Source: Hirudinaria manillensis (Eukaryota; Annelida; Clitellata; Hirudinida; Hirudinidae). From it: 64,000 bases of DNA. Where the stretch lies: contig CM067533.1 in NCBI GenBank assembly GCA_034509925.1, positions 8,029,656-8,093,655 of the forward strand, read 5' to 3'. Below the pieces are notes generated by a model, which saw nothing but the letters and a program-made list of their open reading frames with translations, was not told where the DNA came from and searched no databases. Position numbers and translations under genes: made by a program. Below are positions 29,320 to 42,791 of this stretch, in pieces. Positions within the stretch are counted from its first letter, which is position 1; the number at the start of each line of letters is the position of its first letter.

Positions 29320-31201
29320 CATCCTAAATGGTTCCAGGCTCTATAGCCACAGAATAATAAATGTTTTATTTGCACATTAGAGGCGGCATCGGAAGTTCAG
29401 TTTCTCAATGCAAGAGATCGACAAACATGGAACTCAATCTAATGACCATTTCCTGGTCTCGCATACTGATTAATAATAGTCTTTCATCTTGGAAAAATTC
29501 AAAAAATAAATTTCAAAAGAAATCCCCTGGAAGACGCAAGCAAGCGGTACAGCATCTTACTCTCAGGTAAATATTTGACGGACGTTTGTCTTTCCACCCA
29601 AACAGAGCCCGACCACACCCCATACCCATCCCCCTACAAGCTAAACGAGATCTAAGGTCCCTGAGACCACCATTGGACCAAGGTACAGACACCAACACCC
29701 CCTCAAAATCGACTTTAATTGTATAAACGAAGTTTTCTATTCTCTCAACTTTTTCAAGACATACACAGTTTAACAACTACTCATGTCAATACCTTGCTTA
29801 TTACTGATCAATTTATTAAATTCCAATAAATTAGTCAGGGAATTGGTCCCATCTTCTACCAAACAATAGCGACAAAACACAGTTACTTTCTCGAGAGTTC
29901 ATGGACAAATCCACTGATTTTGGCAAAATGCTTCTAATCTTTGGTGAGAAGTTTCCAGATGCAGCTTTTTTATGCCTTTTCTGTTCCACTTGTTGAAACC
30001 TATGCACATGGCAAACTACCTTGAAGACTGACATTTTGGAGGAGTATGATTCCCTCCATTTCTTAATGGACTTGCAGAGGCCAAAATGTATATCATTAAT
30101 TTAACATTATCCAGCATTTCTGCTATAATCTCATCAATTTTTTCTCTATCAAAAGCAGGAAGTGTAGTTTTAAAGTCATGGACCAATTATATCCTATGCT
30201 TTGCTTCACTGTCTAAAGAAACTGAATTCAACCATGAGCCCCTCTGGATAAGTGATGGATGAACATCTGAAGCAATAAATCCTTCTGAAAAAAAAAAAAA
30301 CAAATCCCCTATGGGGTAACATGCGACGCCTAGAGTTGCATTAGAACTTTTAATGGAGAGCTTGATATCTACTGATATCTAATGGAGAGCTGATATCTTA
30401 CATGAACCTCAGGTTTTCAACTTTCTCAACCCATTTCATGATCTCTGGTGGCACACAGTATTTTTTCTCAAAATCTGTCTTTAGCACTTGCTATCACTTT
30501 TACAATCTTCACATTTTCTTGCCTTCCTCAGATTTTTTTCATGCCACAAAAACCTTTAAATGAAAATTTAGGATAAGCCAACTATCAAGATTATGGGGGA
30601 CATTAGTTTCATTATTAAACTATCAGGACATTTACTCATAAAGATCACAATTATCAATTTCGTACCTCCCACATCTTAAAAAGTCATTTGAACAGTTTTA
30701 GAGCACTCAGGCTACATCGAAAATTCTTTAGTATAACAGTTTTTTGCGGCCTTCCGCGCTTGTTAACCGGAGGTTGCTCTAAATTCTGTGCCAGCCACTA
30801 TCGGTAAGGAAAGTCGTTTGACATCAAGAACAGGCATTAGGCTCCATCACAGTTTTAACAGCGGAAGCGAAGAAACGACCGCCAAAAATGAAAATACAAA
30901 TGGGTCCTCATTAATATTCATCAAATTTTGAAAAACTAAATAGATCGAAAAAGTTTCAATTATTCTACATTTGGTCCGCTCCAACAATATCACAGATCAA
31001 CCCAAATCCAATCGTCAATAATTTCCTAAAGATTGTGAGCAATGGCAAGTGGGCAAAAGCGATTAAATATTATTTTAATACATATTAATGTTTTTTATGT
31101 TAAATATTTAGTTATAAATATTTCAACTTATAACTAACAATGCATCTTGAATGGCTTGACATAAACACCACCTGAGATCCCATGTTTATCAACTTTAGAT
31201 A
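29320..31201. other. intergenic region with a degraded coding-like stretch
   Basis: No intact gene was seen. On the minus strand between about 30560 and 29820 long protein-like stretches alternate with stops and frame changes, and there is a poly-A tract at 30288-30300. This may be a decayed mobile element or pseudogene (see findings). The right end is the EXOC6 promoter and 5'UTR. Confidence 0.35.
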
Positions 31202-32648
31202 ATGGCCGACGTTGAAAGGGTTGGGGAGAATAGGAACAATTTGAACAATGAGATCACTGGAAATGCAACCTCCGATGCAATTACTCAACAGTATGAGCTG
31301 CTGGTAAACGAAATCGAGTCCACCGATGGACATTTGGGAACTGCGCTGAGGTTAATGGCGTCCGATTTGAAGTTTAGGTATATATCTCAAAACTTATAAA
31401 CATAATAAATTCCGTTTAAATTTTAGGACTGTTTATGAGGGCACAGAACCAGAACGCTTCTTGCATTGTCTGGACGCTCGTATCAATGCTCGTGATAAGC
31501 AAATACAGCATATGTGCAATCACCATTACCAGGGTTTCATTGAATCAGTGCACAGCCTCTTGCAAGTTAGAAGTGATGTGGACAAGTTAAAGGTTCCAGG
31601 AAATTTTATTTTTATTTGTCTTTGATGTGACATAATGTAATACAACACAGATTTATGTAATCCCTATTTTAAACAAAAATGCAATTTCTACATTGCTGTT
31701 AAACAGTTTGAGATCCAAGCAGTCGACAGAGAACTTCAGACTTCAGGAAGGTCCCTGATCGGCAAAGGAGAAGAGCTGGTGAAGTGCCGAAAAACCCAGC
31801 AGAACATAGAATCGGCCATTGATTTGTTGACATTTTGCCTGCCAGGTAGTAACATAAGTTGATGGCTAATAAATAAATAAATAATTGACTGAAATGTACT
31901 TTCAGTGCTGGAAATGTATGGAAAATTGAAAAGGCAGATGACTAGCAAGAGGTTTTTAAAAATGCAACAATAATGATTATTATAATAACATTAACCTACA
32001 AATGACATTCTTGAATTTTTTATCACCCTTAACAATAATAATATTATTATTTATATATTAATTATTAATTTATTGTATGATTTTAGTAACATTTGATAAA
32101 AGTAATCGAATTCAAATAACCTAATCAAAAATAACCTGCAAACAAACTAAACTAGTTATTATAAAACATTCGATCTATTACCATCCAAACTTAATCACCA
32201 ACTCAATCCAGGTACTACCCCGCCCTGAAAACCTTGGAGCAGCTGGAACATTCCTACCTTCCGAGGGTCAGCAAGTACAGGTTCAGTCAGGTCATGTGCG
32301 AGTCCATCCCGAAGCTGAGGGAAGGCATCAAGGAGGCATCGATGAGCGAACTCAAGGACTTCCTCGAAAACATTCGCAAACATTCCGGGAAGATCGGAGA
32401 GATCGCCATGAAGCAGGTAGGTCGAAGGGTCGTTCGGTTCATTCGGAAGGTCGTTCGGTTCATTCGGAAGGTCGTTTGGTTCATTCGGAAGGTCGTTCGG
32501 TTCACTGTGGTGAAATGCTGAGGTGGCATTTCTGCTCTGTTGGACCATTATAGGGGAATTTGTTTTAATGTAGTAGCAGAATAATAATTATGGTGTTTAT
32601 TTGAATAATGCTTGATTTAATAGCCATGTTGTCCATTATTATTATTAT

Positions 32649-32680
<32 letters not shown>

Positions 32681-35600
32681 CTACTATTATTATTATTATA
32701 TTTATTATTATTATTTGTTTTAATGTGGCTGATATTTTCACTGTTTTTTTTTTCTAAATACATGTGATTTTTAATGTTGTTCCAAATTTCAAGTAAAGCA
32801 ACGAATTAATTATAATAAAAATCTTTGTTTTTTTAAAAATAATATTTTTATATTTTTAATTAAATATTATAATAAAAATCTTTTTATTTATTAATTTATT
32901 TATTTTATTCCATAAGACTGCCCAGGAAAATGGAGTCGACCCCAACATAGTCGTCAGTGACTTAAAAAGGAAGAGGCAAGCTCCCCAGCCGCCCCTCGAG
33001 GGGGAAGATGGGGTGCTGAGGCAGAACGATTCCTCCCCCACTGCTCCGTTCGTCGAAGATTCGGACGAAGTCGGTCAATTTTGAATTAAAATTTTATTTA
33101 AAAAAAAACAAAATTAAAATTAAGGTTTTAAATTATGTGAAGCAAATCAGTCTCTTGAAGTTTATAATATATCTCTTTGTTTATAATTTATTTGTTCATA
33201 TTTTTCTTTTTAAATTTATTTTTAAATTGTGTTTTTTAAACTGTTTAGGCTGATGGTTAACTTAAGTTCTTTTGATTTTCCAGGGCCTCAGTGCACAGGA
33301 TTTGATTGATTTCTCACCTGTCTACAGGTGTCTCCACATCTACTCTGTTCTGGTGAGTAGAATGCTTTCTTGTTGATCTTGAATGTATAAGAATATTTCT
33401 ATTCCAATGTTTATTCAAATTTTTATTATTTTTTTAAATTTTTATTTAATTTTTGTTTTTTTTTAACTTTAAATGAAATTTATATTTCTTTAATCATCAT
33501 CTGCTTGTTTTGTTTAAATTTTATTTCTGTTAATGTAAATGAATCATCACTTCTTTTTTACATTTATAATAAACAATTATAATAAATTATTTAAAATAAA
33601 CAAGTACGATAAGCAATTTCAGTAATATTAAGCAATATTTAACAGTTATTGTGGACAATTAATTAATTAAATGACAAAAATAACTTGACTTCCAGGGTGA
33701 CAAGGAGACGTTTGAATCGTACTACAGGAAGCAGAGAAGGAAGCAGGGCAGGCTGGCCCTGCAACCCTCCGTTGCCATGGTAATTGTTGATGAGATGCAC
33801 GAACCTTTTGACACACGTTGCTTTATAATCTCCACGTGTGATCACAGAATAGTCTTTATGACCCTAATTGACCTTTCACCTTTTCAAATCACGCACGCGT
33901 TTCGACGTTGCGTTCGTGCTTTTATTTGAAAAACAATCGGTCGCCTCTGATTGGTGATTGCTAATCGTTTGACCAATCAGGAACAATCAAAAAGGTTGTC
34001 CTTGTTGGAGGGCAAGGACACGAATCCCGTGAGTAGAGCATCCGATTGTTGATTGGTTCCTTGAAATTAATTATTCAACGGTTTCGTCAGTTCTGCTTCA
34101 TTGATTTGTGTTATTAGGGTTGTGTGGCTTTGTTTATAAACTATTGTTATTTCTTGCTTTGTTTGTTTATTGATTTAAATTTGAATTTGGAAAGTTTAAG
34201 AAAGTTGTGCTTTTTGTGTGTGGCTTTGTTTTGAATGTTAAGTTTGGTTTGAGATTTTGTTGTGTTTTTGAATTGTTGCTTGGCTTTGTATTGTTTTGGT
34301 TCACTCATGCATGAATTACTTCCTTTGTATTTCCTTATTGTTTCTGTATTTCTGCTTCATGCTTTTGGCTTGGCTTATTTTTGTTTATTGGTTTTTATTC
34401 ATTTTAATTTGGCTCCAAATTTTTTCGATGGAGCTTAAAACGATTTCATTTATCAAATTTCAGTTTAAAATGTAAAATAATATTAATTGTAATGATACAT
34501 AATTTTATTCTCTTGCAATGATAAATAATTATATTTTATTAGAATTAGAAAATAATTGATAATATCACCATCATCAACATTAATTATGATAATTCTAGAA
34601 TAATATTTAGAGAATTAATGCCTTTCATTCTGTTCCAGGGAAGAACGTTGAGTTGCTACAAGTCGTACTTCCATGAAATTGTTGGGTGAGTTGTCGTGGG
34701 TTTGTGATTTGTGGTGTTGTGTGGTGTTGCGTTGTGGAGATTTAAGATTCTTAACAGTTTAACAGGATTGCTGATTGAATGAACACGTCTCTAGACATGC
34801 AATTGGCCAATTATGTTAGCTTCGTGAATTGATGAGCCTGGAGTCGTAGGAGACCAATTATTGTTATGCTGTCTTATTATGAAATATTAACTTAGAAGTG
34901 ATGTGTTATAATAAGGACAGTTATTAGGTGATAAATAAAGTCAGAGATAATGGTGCGATGATGATGATGGTGGTAGTGATGATGATGATGATGATGAGGA
35001 CTATAGTTATGGTGATGATGTTCCAATCCAGGTACTTTGTGGTAGAGGACCACATCTCCAACACGACCACCGGCCTGGTCAACCAGACTTACATCGACGA
35101 ACTGTGGGACATGGCACTCATGAAGATCGTGGCGGTCCTCAGGACGCACATTGTGAGCCCTGGTTTAATAAGATAAGATGACCTGCATGAAATTAATATA
35201 GTCCTTGCCCTTTTTAATAACGTTTTAGAAATTGTTTATTATATTATATTATTATTTGTTATTATATTTGTTTATTATAATTATACATTATTGTATTATC
35301 ACGTGTTTATCTAGTGTGATTAATTTTGTGAAAATGATTTAGCATGTCATAACTTGATATTATTTTGGTATTATTTTGGATATTTGGTGATAATGGTTGC
35401 ATCTGACTTCTGTTGATAAGAATGTTGATCAAATGACTGATATCAAATTCAGTCTTAGAATCCATTTTGAATAGAAATGTTTGCTTTGTTGACATTTTAA
35501 TTAATTAAATTAATTTATTAATTATATATTAATTATTTATTTATTTTTTGATTTTAGGGATTATGCGCAGACACGCAACTGCTGCTGCAAATCAAGAAGC

Positions 35601-38600
35601 TTCTGATGGTCTTCTGCCTCACTCTTAGGGTTGGTGCCAATGTTTCCATTGAGTTCCGTATTTTCGTGTTTTGTGCCACGAATGAAGTTTGTGAGTTGTT
35701 TGTTAACTTTGTTTTGTTTTATCAACTTTTAGGGATACGGTTTCACAACCAGCCAACTCTTTGAATTGTTGCTGGAAGTGAGGTAAGATTCGTTTGAAAT
35801 TTCATCACTGATAATGTCAATGATGATGATGATGATGATTACTTTTATTATTATTATTATTTTTATTATTATAATTGTTGTTGAATTATTTTGTTATTAG
35901 TTGCAAACTGTTTGCTTCTATCAGTAATTTACTTTTATACAACCTGACCATCACAGATAAATGGGTATTTTAAGTAATTAGTCTTCAATTTAAATTTAAT
36001 CAATTACTTAATCACGATTGAACCTTGAACCCTTGAACCATGACCCAACTCCACTTCACCAGGGATCAGTACAGCGAGATCCTGAGGAAGCAGTGGACAG
36101 ACATCTTCACGAGGATCTTTGAGGAGGACAACTACACTCCCATCTTCATTGAAAACCAGTCGCAGTATGACGACGTAGTCGAGCAGTATCCCTATCAGAA
36201 TGCCGACCTCGAAAAGGTCGTATCGGAATTCGTGAACTGACACGATTGATATTAATTTTATTAATTAATTATTCGTGTTATTGATCATTTATTGATTTTT
36301 TTAATAATCACGATTAAGTCTTTCCAGGTAGGTTACGCTGGTATACTTCTTTCCTGTAGTTGTGGTCATCATAGTCATCATCATCATCATCATCGTCGTC
36401 GTCGTCTTCATCTTCGTTTTGTTGATCTTTCCAGGAGGGATTTCCAAAGAGATTTCCCTTCTCCCAGTTCGTTCCAGCAGTTTTCAATGAAGTGAAGAGA
36501 TACATTCAGGCCTGCCTCGAATTTTCCGAAGACCTTCACATCAGGTAGCAACGCGATTGGTCGGATGTAATTAGATAATTAGATGCAAGTGTCGAACCTT
36601 TAATTGTTTTTAAAATGAATGCTTTATTAGAATTATAGGGAATTCATTAACATGTGAGAGGATTATTTTAATATTTATTGATTTATTTAATATATTAATA
36701 TTTATTTAATATTTTATTAATTTATTTAATATTTTAATTATTTTAATATTTATTAATTTGTTATTTATATATCTTTTAGTGTGCATAAGGCAGTATTTAT
36801 TACTACTTTTCAACAACATCCCATAATTTTAATAACATTTTGCAACATTAAATGTAATAAAGTGAACGGACTTAATATAATGAATATAATGTTAAAAATA
36901 CAGCTATGGTGCTATTGTCATAATTATCAAATATAATAATTAATTAAATAAATAGTTAATTAATTAAATAAATAAACGTTAACTTAAAACGTGAAAACTG
37001 CAAATAACCATGAAGCAAAACGGACCAGAATGAGTGGATTGCCAACTTGAAGGGCAAGATTTTGGAATGCGTCCTCGACGTTGTCCAGAAGTCCATCGGA
37101 AAGTCTAAGAGCAGCCTCCTGCAGGTCTTTATATACTCGCCGTCGCTATCGGACGGTTGCCGTCGGCAACTCGTCTCTGCCGTTAATTTATTCGCGAGCC
37201 GCTCTTCTAGAGGCTCGAACTTTGACCCGACCTGCTCTCGGCACACTTTCCAGCTTGGTAGCTTCGTGGCCGATTTTCCACTAACCCGATCGATCGATCG
37301 ATAGTGATTAAGATTATACGGTGAAGGAATGAATTCTTTAATTAATTCGTTAAGTGATAATAGCTTACGAGATTTTGTGATTAACGTGGTGGAGGTTTTA
37401 ATTTGCTTTTGGGACTTAAATTTTTTATTAAATTATTTATTTAATTATTTATTTTATTATTTATTTATTCAAGTCATTTTGGACAATTTTTTGACAGAAA
37501 ATGTTTTAATTAAATAATCTGTAGTCAAGTCAGTTATTAACATCATCATCATCGTCGTCGTCATCATCATCATCGTCTTAATTCAATGCTTCCTCAAAAC
37601 TTACTAAAACCACTTTCTAGAGCCACTAACTTTCACCAGCATTGTTATTGAAGCACTTCCTAGCAATTAACCTGTCAATGTATATATACAAAGTAGTTTT
37701 GTATTTATTACTTGTTTTGTAATATTAATTATTATTTCTTATAAACTCAAGTATATATCCTTACAGTAGTGTGCCCCTATAGGGCAACAAATGGGACCCC
37801 TATAGGGCAACAAATGGTACCCCTATAGGGAAATATTTAATATAATATTTAACTTGAAATCTCTCTTCAAATAGAAGTATATGAAAAAAAACTACAAATA
37901 CCAAATAGCATCAACTTCTTAATTTGTGATGTTTGCTTGCAGTTTCCACAATTAATTGATATTCTGCAATATTTTTAAAAATAAAGGAAAATAAAGATTT
38001 CAATTAGAATTTTTTTAAATTTAATAAATTAATTAGAAATAGATTAATAATTATAAAGTATTATAAGAATAAGAAGCTAAAATATAGGTCATGTTATATT
38101 TGCTGCTAACATTGTTGAATTTCATATTCATTATATGAATTTCACCTAAAGAGCATTATTCAATCAATTACTTTAAATTTATTATTGATTAATTAATTAA
38201 TTTATTTATTTACTTAGTTTTCATTATTATTTTCATCTGCCTGAAATGAAAATAACAATACATATTTATATAAATACATATTTATATTTATTTATTTATA
38301 TTGATCAAACATATAATACCAACCAACCAATTCTTAATCTGTTCCCCATCTCAGTCGGACAGAGATTGATGACACGATTAGGAAGTTGGCAAATACTCTA
38401 CTGACAAAAACTTTGGGAGGCTGTTTGGCCAACCTCATTAAAAAGCCTCACCTTACTCTGCCCCAAGTATGTGCTTGATGCAAGTTCTACAATTTTTGTC
38501 CACAACTGTTATTTTAAATTGACAAGATAAATTTATTTTGTATACTGTGAACGATTGTATTACATTGTTTCAATAAACATTGTGCCAATGCTGTATTTCC

Positions 38601-39094
38601 CCAGTTAAGTAATGTTATATTATATTATTATTATTATTATTATTTTCTTATGGTATTGATCAAATAATGATTTACATTAACATAACATTATACATAACAT
38701 TAACATAATTTATTTCAGCAAGTCATTTCATTGGTTCACAAAAACTAAAAAATATTTTCCAAATTATGGTTGCTTTTCTTTCTTCAGCTTCATTAGAATC
38801 TACTCGTTAGATTATAAATTAACCACTGGTTAAGTAATTGTATTTGAATTGATTCGATTCTTATTTAATTTCTTGATTGAACAGCTACTAATCAACTGAT
38901 TGTTTTGGTGGAGGGATTGTGATTAACTTTCATTAATTGTGAAATTATTTATGTTTAATATAAAGTTAACAATTATCTTGTTAAAATGTTCCATTGTAAA
39001 TTATAGTAATCAAGTCCTATTATTGCATAATATTTTACTTTTAATAATTACATGATATAAGGCCTGACATTAAGTTTTGAAATGATTGATTGAC

Positions 39095-39157
<63 letters not shown>

Positions 39158-41787
39158 CCACAGCTGACCCAGATCTCCATAAATATGGAACATTTGGACC
39201 AGAGCTGTGTCTTTTTAGAAGACTTCATTGCACAACTTTCAGGGTCAGAATTTTTTGTTTGTTTTTAAAAATCAAAATGTTTCTTAAATAAATAATTAAC
39301 ATATAACAGTGAACACATTTTGTACAGTTGTTTTTTTATATTTTTGTTTATAAATGTGCTTAAATGCATCAAGAAACATTGAGATATTATTTTTAATACT
39401 CTCTCGGCACAATATTTGCTCTAACACTGATGATTACAGTGATGATAATGATTGCAATTCCATGGTTTCAGGGCCCAACAGGACAAGACTCGCATTTCCA
39501 AACTCCACGGTCAGTCCATGTTCAAGGTTGGTTGCAGTATTTAAATTGCATTGCAAAGATATTTTCCAATATTTTAGTATTTTCTACATTATTTATTTTA
39601 ATATTATTACAATATTCCCATTTTATAATCATCTTCCAGACTAAACACAAGATCACACAAAGCGCCTGCGACGCTATGCATATGGCGCTATATAAATTAA
39701 CTATTATTATTATTATTATTACACTACGCTTACAGCAGATCTAAGATTCATTGAGGTTCATGATTATCATTCATTTGCAGAGTGCAAAGAGCGAGGCAGA
39801 AGAGGAGATTTACAAGCAGATTGACGTCAAAATCGAGGAATTTTTTGATCTTGGTAAAGTAAAAAAAACCACTCTAAAAATCTTTTTAAATTGAAGTTTT
39901 GCTCTGATTGGTTTATTATTTAGATACAAAATTATGCAATGTTCCCATGTCTGTCTTTCTCTCATTGGCTGGCCTTAAGTGCAGTCATTTCTAATCCGAT
40001 TTCTTATTGGTCGAGTTTGACTTGGCAGCTTCCTACAATTGGATGGAGACGGACGTCCCCACCCAACCGAGTGGTTACATCACGGACCTGGTCTGCTTCC
40101 TCAGAGGCATTTTCCAATCGTTCACAAATCTCCCCGTGCGTTTTATTTTGCTTTTTATTTGGGAAGTAAAATTTCATTAAAAATTTAAAACAAATTTAAT
40201 CTTATTTTTAAATCTATTTCTTTTTTATATTTATTATTATTATTATTTTATATTTATTAATTATTGTTTTTATATTAAAATATTTTATTTCAGTTACGTA
40301 TACATTATATTATAATAATGACATTATTATGAAATGTTTTTGTATTGGTCATGCATGAATTTACTATATTATACAACAACTGTCAAAACATCTTTTATTC
40401 TTAATTTATTTATGCTAAATATTATTAAATTATTAATTTATGCCGAATATTCATAAGTTACTAATTTATGCCGAATAATTTAATGCCCATCAGGAGAAGG
40501 TGGCCCAGACGGCCTGCATGTCTGCCTGCAAGCACATTGCCGAGCTGATGATGGACATGATCAAGGATGAGGAAGTGAAGAATCTCACGGAGGCGTCACT
40601 CCATCAGCTGAGCTTGGATGTCAAGGAGTGCGAAGGTGAGTCATGGGTCATGGGTCAATTTGAATATTAAAAACAATCAGCTGTGGGGGAGGGATTTATG
40701 GATTGTTTTAAATTAGATATTTGATAATATTTTATTGTTTATCACTCATTATTATTGTTATTATAATAATGGGTATAATAATATATTGCTAATATAATAC
40801 ATACATACGATATTAACGTTTTAACATAATAATAATAATAATACTAATAATGAAACCTACAAACTGCAATTGTAATAAATATTTATGGTATTTACGAGTC
40901 CAAAAAAATCGTTGCAGATTTTGCAGTTGAAAATCCTGTCAGTGGTCTCGATGGAAACACATTCAAAATGGCCTTCGAAGACTTGAGACAGGTTGATTGG
41001 CCTTTGCTTACCTCGACAAATTCGTTAAGTAATATTGTTATTCAGTCGTTGGATTATAATGTCATTCTTTTCCTTCATTCCTTTGTAGGTAATAAACAAG
41101 CATAAATAACATTTCTATCACAACACTAACCAAATAATAATAGTTATTGTTTAATTATTGTTATTTTTAATAAAATAATAATAATTATCATTATTTAATT
41201 ATTGTTATTTTTAATAAAATAATAATGTTTTCTTCTTGTTCTTCCTAGTTGTTGGATCTGTTCTTGAACGAAGATTGGTCGATTTACATCAACGATTACT
41301 CCAAACCCAAGCACAAGTACATCAGGGTCAAACCAACCACCTGCATCATCCTCTTGGAAAAGTATGGCATCCATTTAAAGTTCAACTTAATTTCTTTTGC
41401 AATTGCTTGATTTAAAGTTTTTATGGTTGAAATTCAATCAACTTCTAATTGTTACTAATTAATTACTGATTGATTGAACAATCAGTTTCAAAACTGATGA
41501 ACTTTTGATTGCCTCACGAAAGGATTGATGAGAGTTTTGAGACATGTATTTAATTCTATACGAGTAATTGACCATTTTGACCTTGACCCTGACCCTGACG
41601 AAGGAGCCTTGATCTTGTTTTAAAGGCAGTAATAATTAAATATTTCATTCTGCATCGTTTTAGACTCAAGGAAGCAGAAAAGAAGAAAGGCATGTTTATT
41701 TCGTTCAAGCGGAACGAGAGAGACAAGAAGAAACTGATCGAAACCATACTGAAGCAACTGAAACAACTCATCAGCGACCACCAGTGA
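31202..41787 (+). CDS. EXOC6: exocyst complex component 6 (Sec15)
   Basis: Sec15 is the exocyst subunit that binds Rab11/Sec4-type GTPases and tethers secretory vesicles to the plasma membrane. 24 exons give 839 residues (human EXOC6 804): 31202-31377, 31427-31592, 31707-31845, 31906-31951, 32212-32416, 32917-33069, 33284-33352, 33696-33779, 33981-34028, 34639-34685, 35032-35152, 35558-35629, 35733-35782, 36063-36216, 36435-36544, 38355-38466, 39164-39243, 39472-39526, 39781-39853, 40029-40135, 40494-40635, 40918-40991, 41249-41361 and 41664-41787. Diagnostic blocks: CNHHYQGFIESVHSLLQVR, TFESYYRKQRRKQ, YFVVEDHISNTTTGLVNQ, IFEEDNYTPIFIENQSQYD, SRTEIDDTIRKLANTLL and KVAQTACMSACKHIAELM. The C-terminus is Lys-rich (FKRNERDKKKLIETILKQL), matching EXOC6. 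All phases agree. Exon 9 (16 codons, phase 0-0) is an insertion relative to human EXOC6. Confidence 0.95.
32417..32503. repeat. 21-base tandem repeat abutting an EXOC6 donor
   Basis: The unit GTCGTTCGGTTCATTCGGAA repeats about four times starting about 13 bases after the exon 5 donor. The unit length is a multiple of three, so the frame stays open into the intron. Confidence 0.9.
36990..37315. other. GC-rich island with TATA box and hairpins in EXOC6 intron 15
   Basis: Within an otherwise AT-rich intron, this block has normal-coding-like composition and open frames on both strands. It has a TATATAAAG element on the minus strand at 37130-37138 and a perfect hairpin GTTGCC-GTC-GGCAAC at about 37157-37171. 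No known gene was recognised. Confidence 0.4.
37770..37831. repeat. 26-base tandem repeat with CCCTATAGGG palindrome, 3 copies
   Basis: The unit CCCCTATAGGGCAACAAATG repeats about every 26 bases, ending in a partial copy. Each unit carries the 10-base palindrome CCCTATAGGG. Confidence 0.85.
39088..39156. repeat. (GATT)n microsatellite before an EXOC6 acceptor
   Basis: About 17 GATT units end just before the short GTCCACAG acceptor of the exon at 39164. Confidence 0.95.
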
Positions 41788-42791
41788 AACTCACGAGGAG
41801 AATCGGACCGAGACTCGAACCCCGTAGACTCCTCCTCCTCTTCTGATCCGCTCGCTCGTGCATCGTCGTAAAGAAACTCTCATGGCCTAGCTTGAGTTCC
41901 TAGCTGAAAATCATCAGAGATTTCCCACATTTATTAATTAAATTCAGTTTTAAAACGCTTTTTGGAATCCAACTCTAGAGTTCTGTTGCTTTTGCATAAC
42001 GCAGTAAACATCTAAAGCTTCTGCTTTGAACGGACATTCTTTATCCAAAGTATCGCACACTTGACAGTCTACAGGTAACCTAATATTTATCAAGTAATCA
42101 TTATGATTAAAATGATAATTATCCTCACTGATCTACAAAACTTTACTTCTGAATTAGTTTACTGAAATCCGACTCCATGAACAAATCGAGTTGCGAACAA
42201 AGAGACTTAGCTCAGTCCGCACATAAATGTTATGCAGTCCTAATCTTTACCACATAAGCAGCATTGCTTTTAATAGCTTTAATAATCCAAACATTTTTTT
42301 TTCTTTTTACCTTAATTTGTTTTAAAACACAATGCCTTAGGATTTACTATCTTCAAACTGAGCAAACATCAGAACTTGCCAACACAGGACGACGTAAGAT
42401 TCCAAGTCTCGACGGAACGATAAATCAGCAATAATTTCAAATGCATCCTGAACGTCTACGAATATTGACAATCAAAAAGGGTTGAAGGGACCGACCGACG
42501 TCCATGGCACTGTCGGCCATTATGCAGACTTTAACATTGATTTAATATAATTTAATATAATTAATGACAACGGATTAGATGATTGCGTGCATCTGCTCGA
42601 ATGTTCTTTAAGCAACGAAACATGAAAAGAGAGACCTCCTTCCCCTCTCTCTCTCTCTCCCTCTCTTCCCCTCTCTCTCTAAAATTTCATCAGAAATGTT
42701 TGCAATGATAAATATAGCATGTGTTTTTATTAGCATTCAAGACGTAGGAATTGGGACCCATGGGTTGGTCCTTAAGCATTGGCCCTGCCTA
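41788..42791. other. convergent intergenic region, EXOC6 / TFG 3' ends
   Basis: No gene seen. A (CT)n tract lies at 42642-42680. The 3'UTRs of the two convergent genes occupy this interval. Confidence 0.5.

Noticed and set aside
29513..29776. 87-codon minus-strand frame near the peptide genes
   Set aside because: No signal peptide, no similarity to the two precursors, and no copy of the conserved C-terminus; not a third peptide gene.
37140..37230. Hairpin-rich stretch as a tRNA or snRNA
   Set aside because: No full cloverleaf, no A/B-box pair at proper spacing and no match to U-snRNA cores that I know.
37770..37831. CRISPR-like direct repeats
   Set aside because: This is a eukaryotic genome, units are contiguous without unique spacers, and there are no cas genes.
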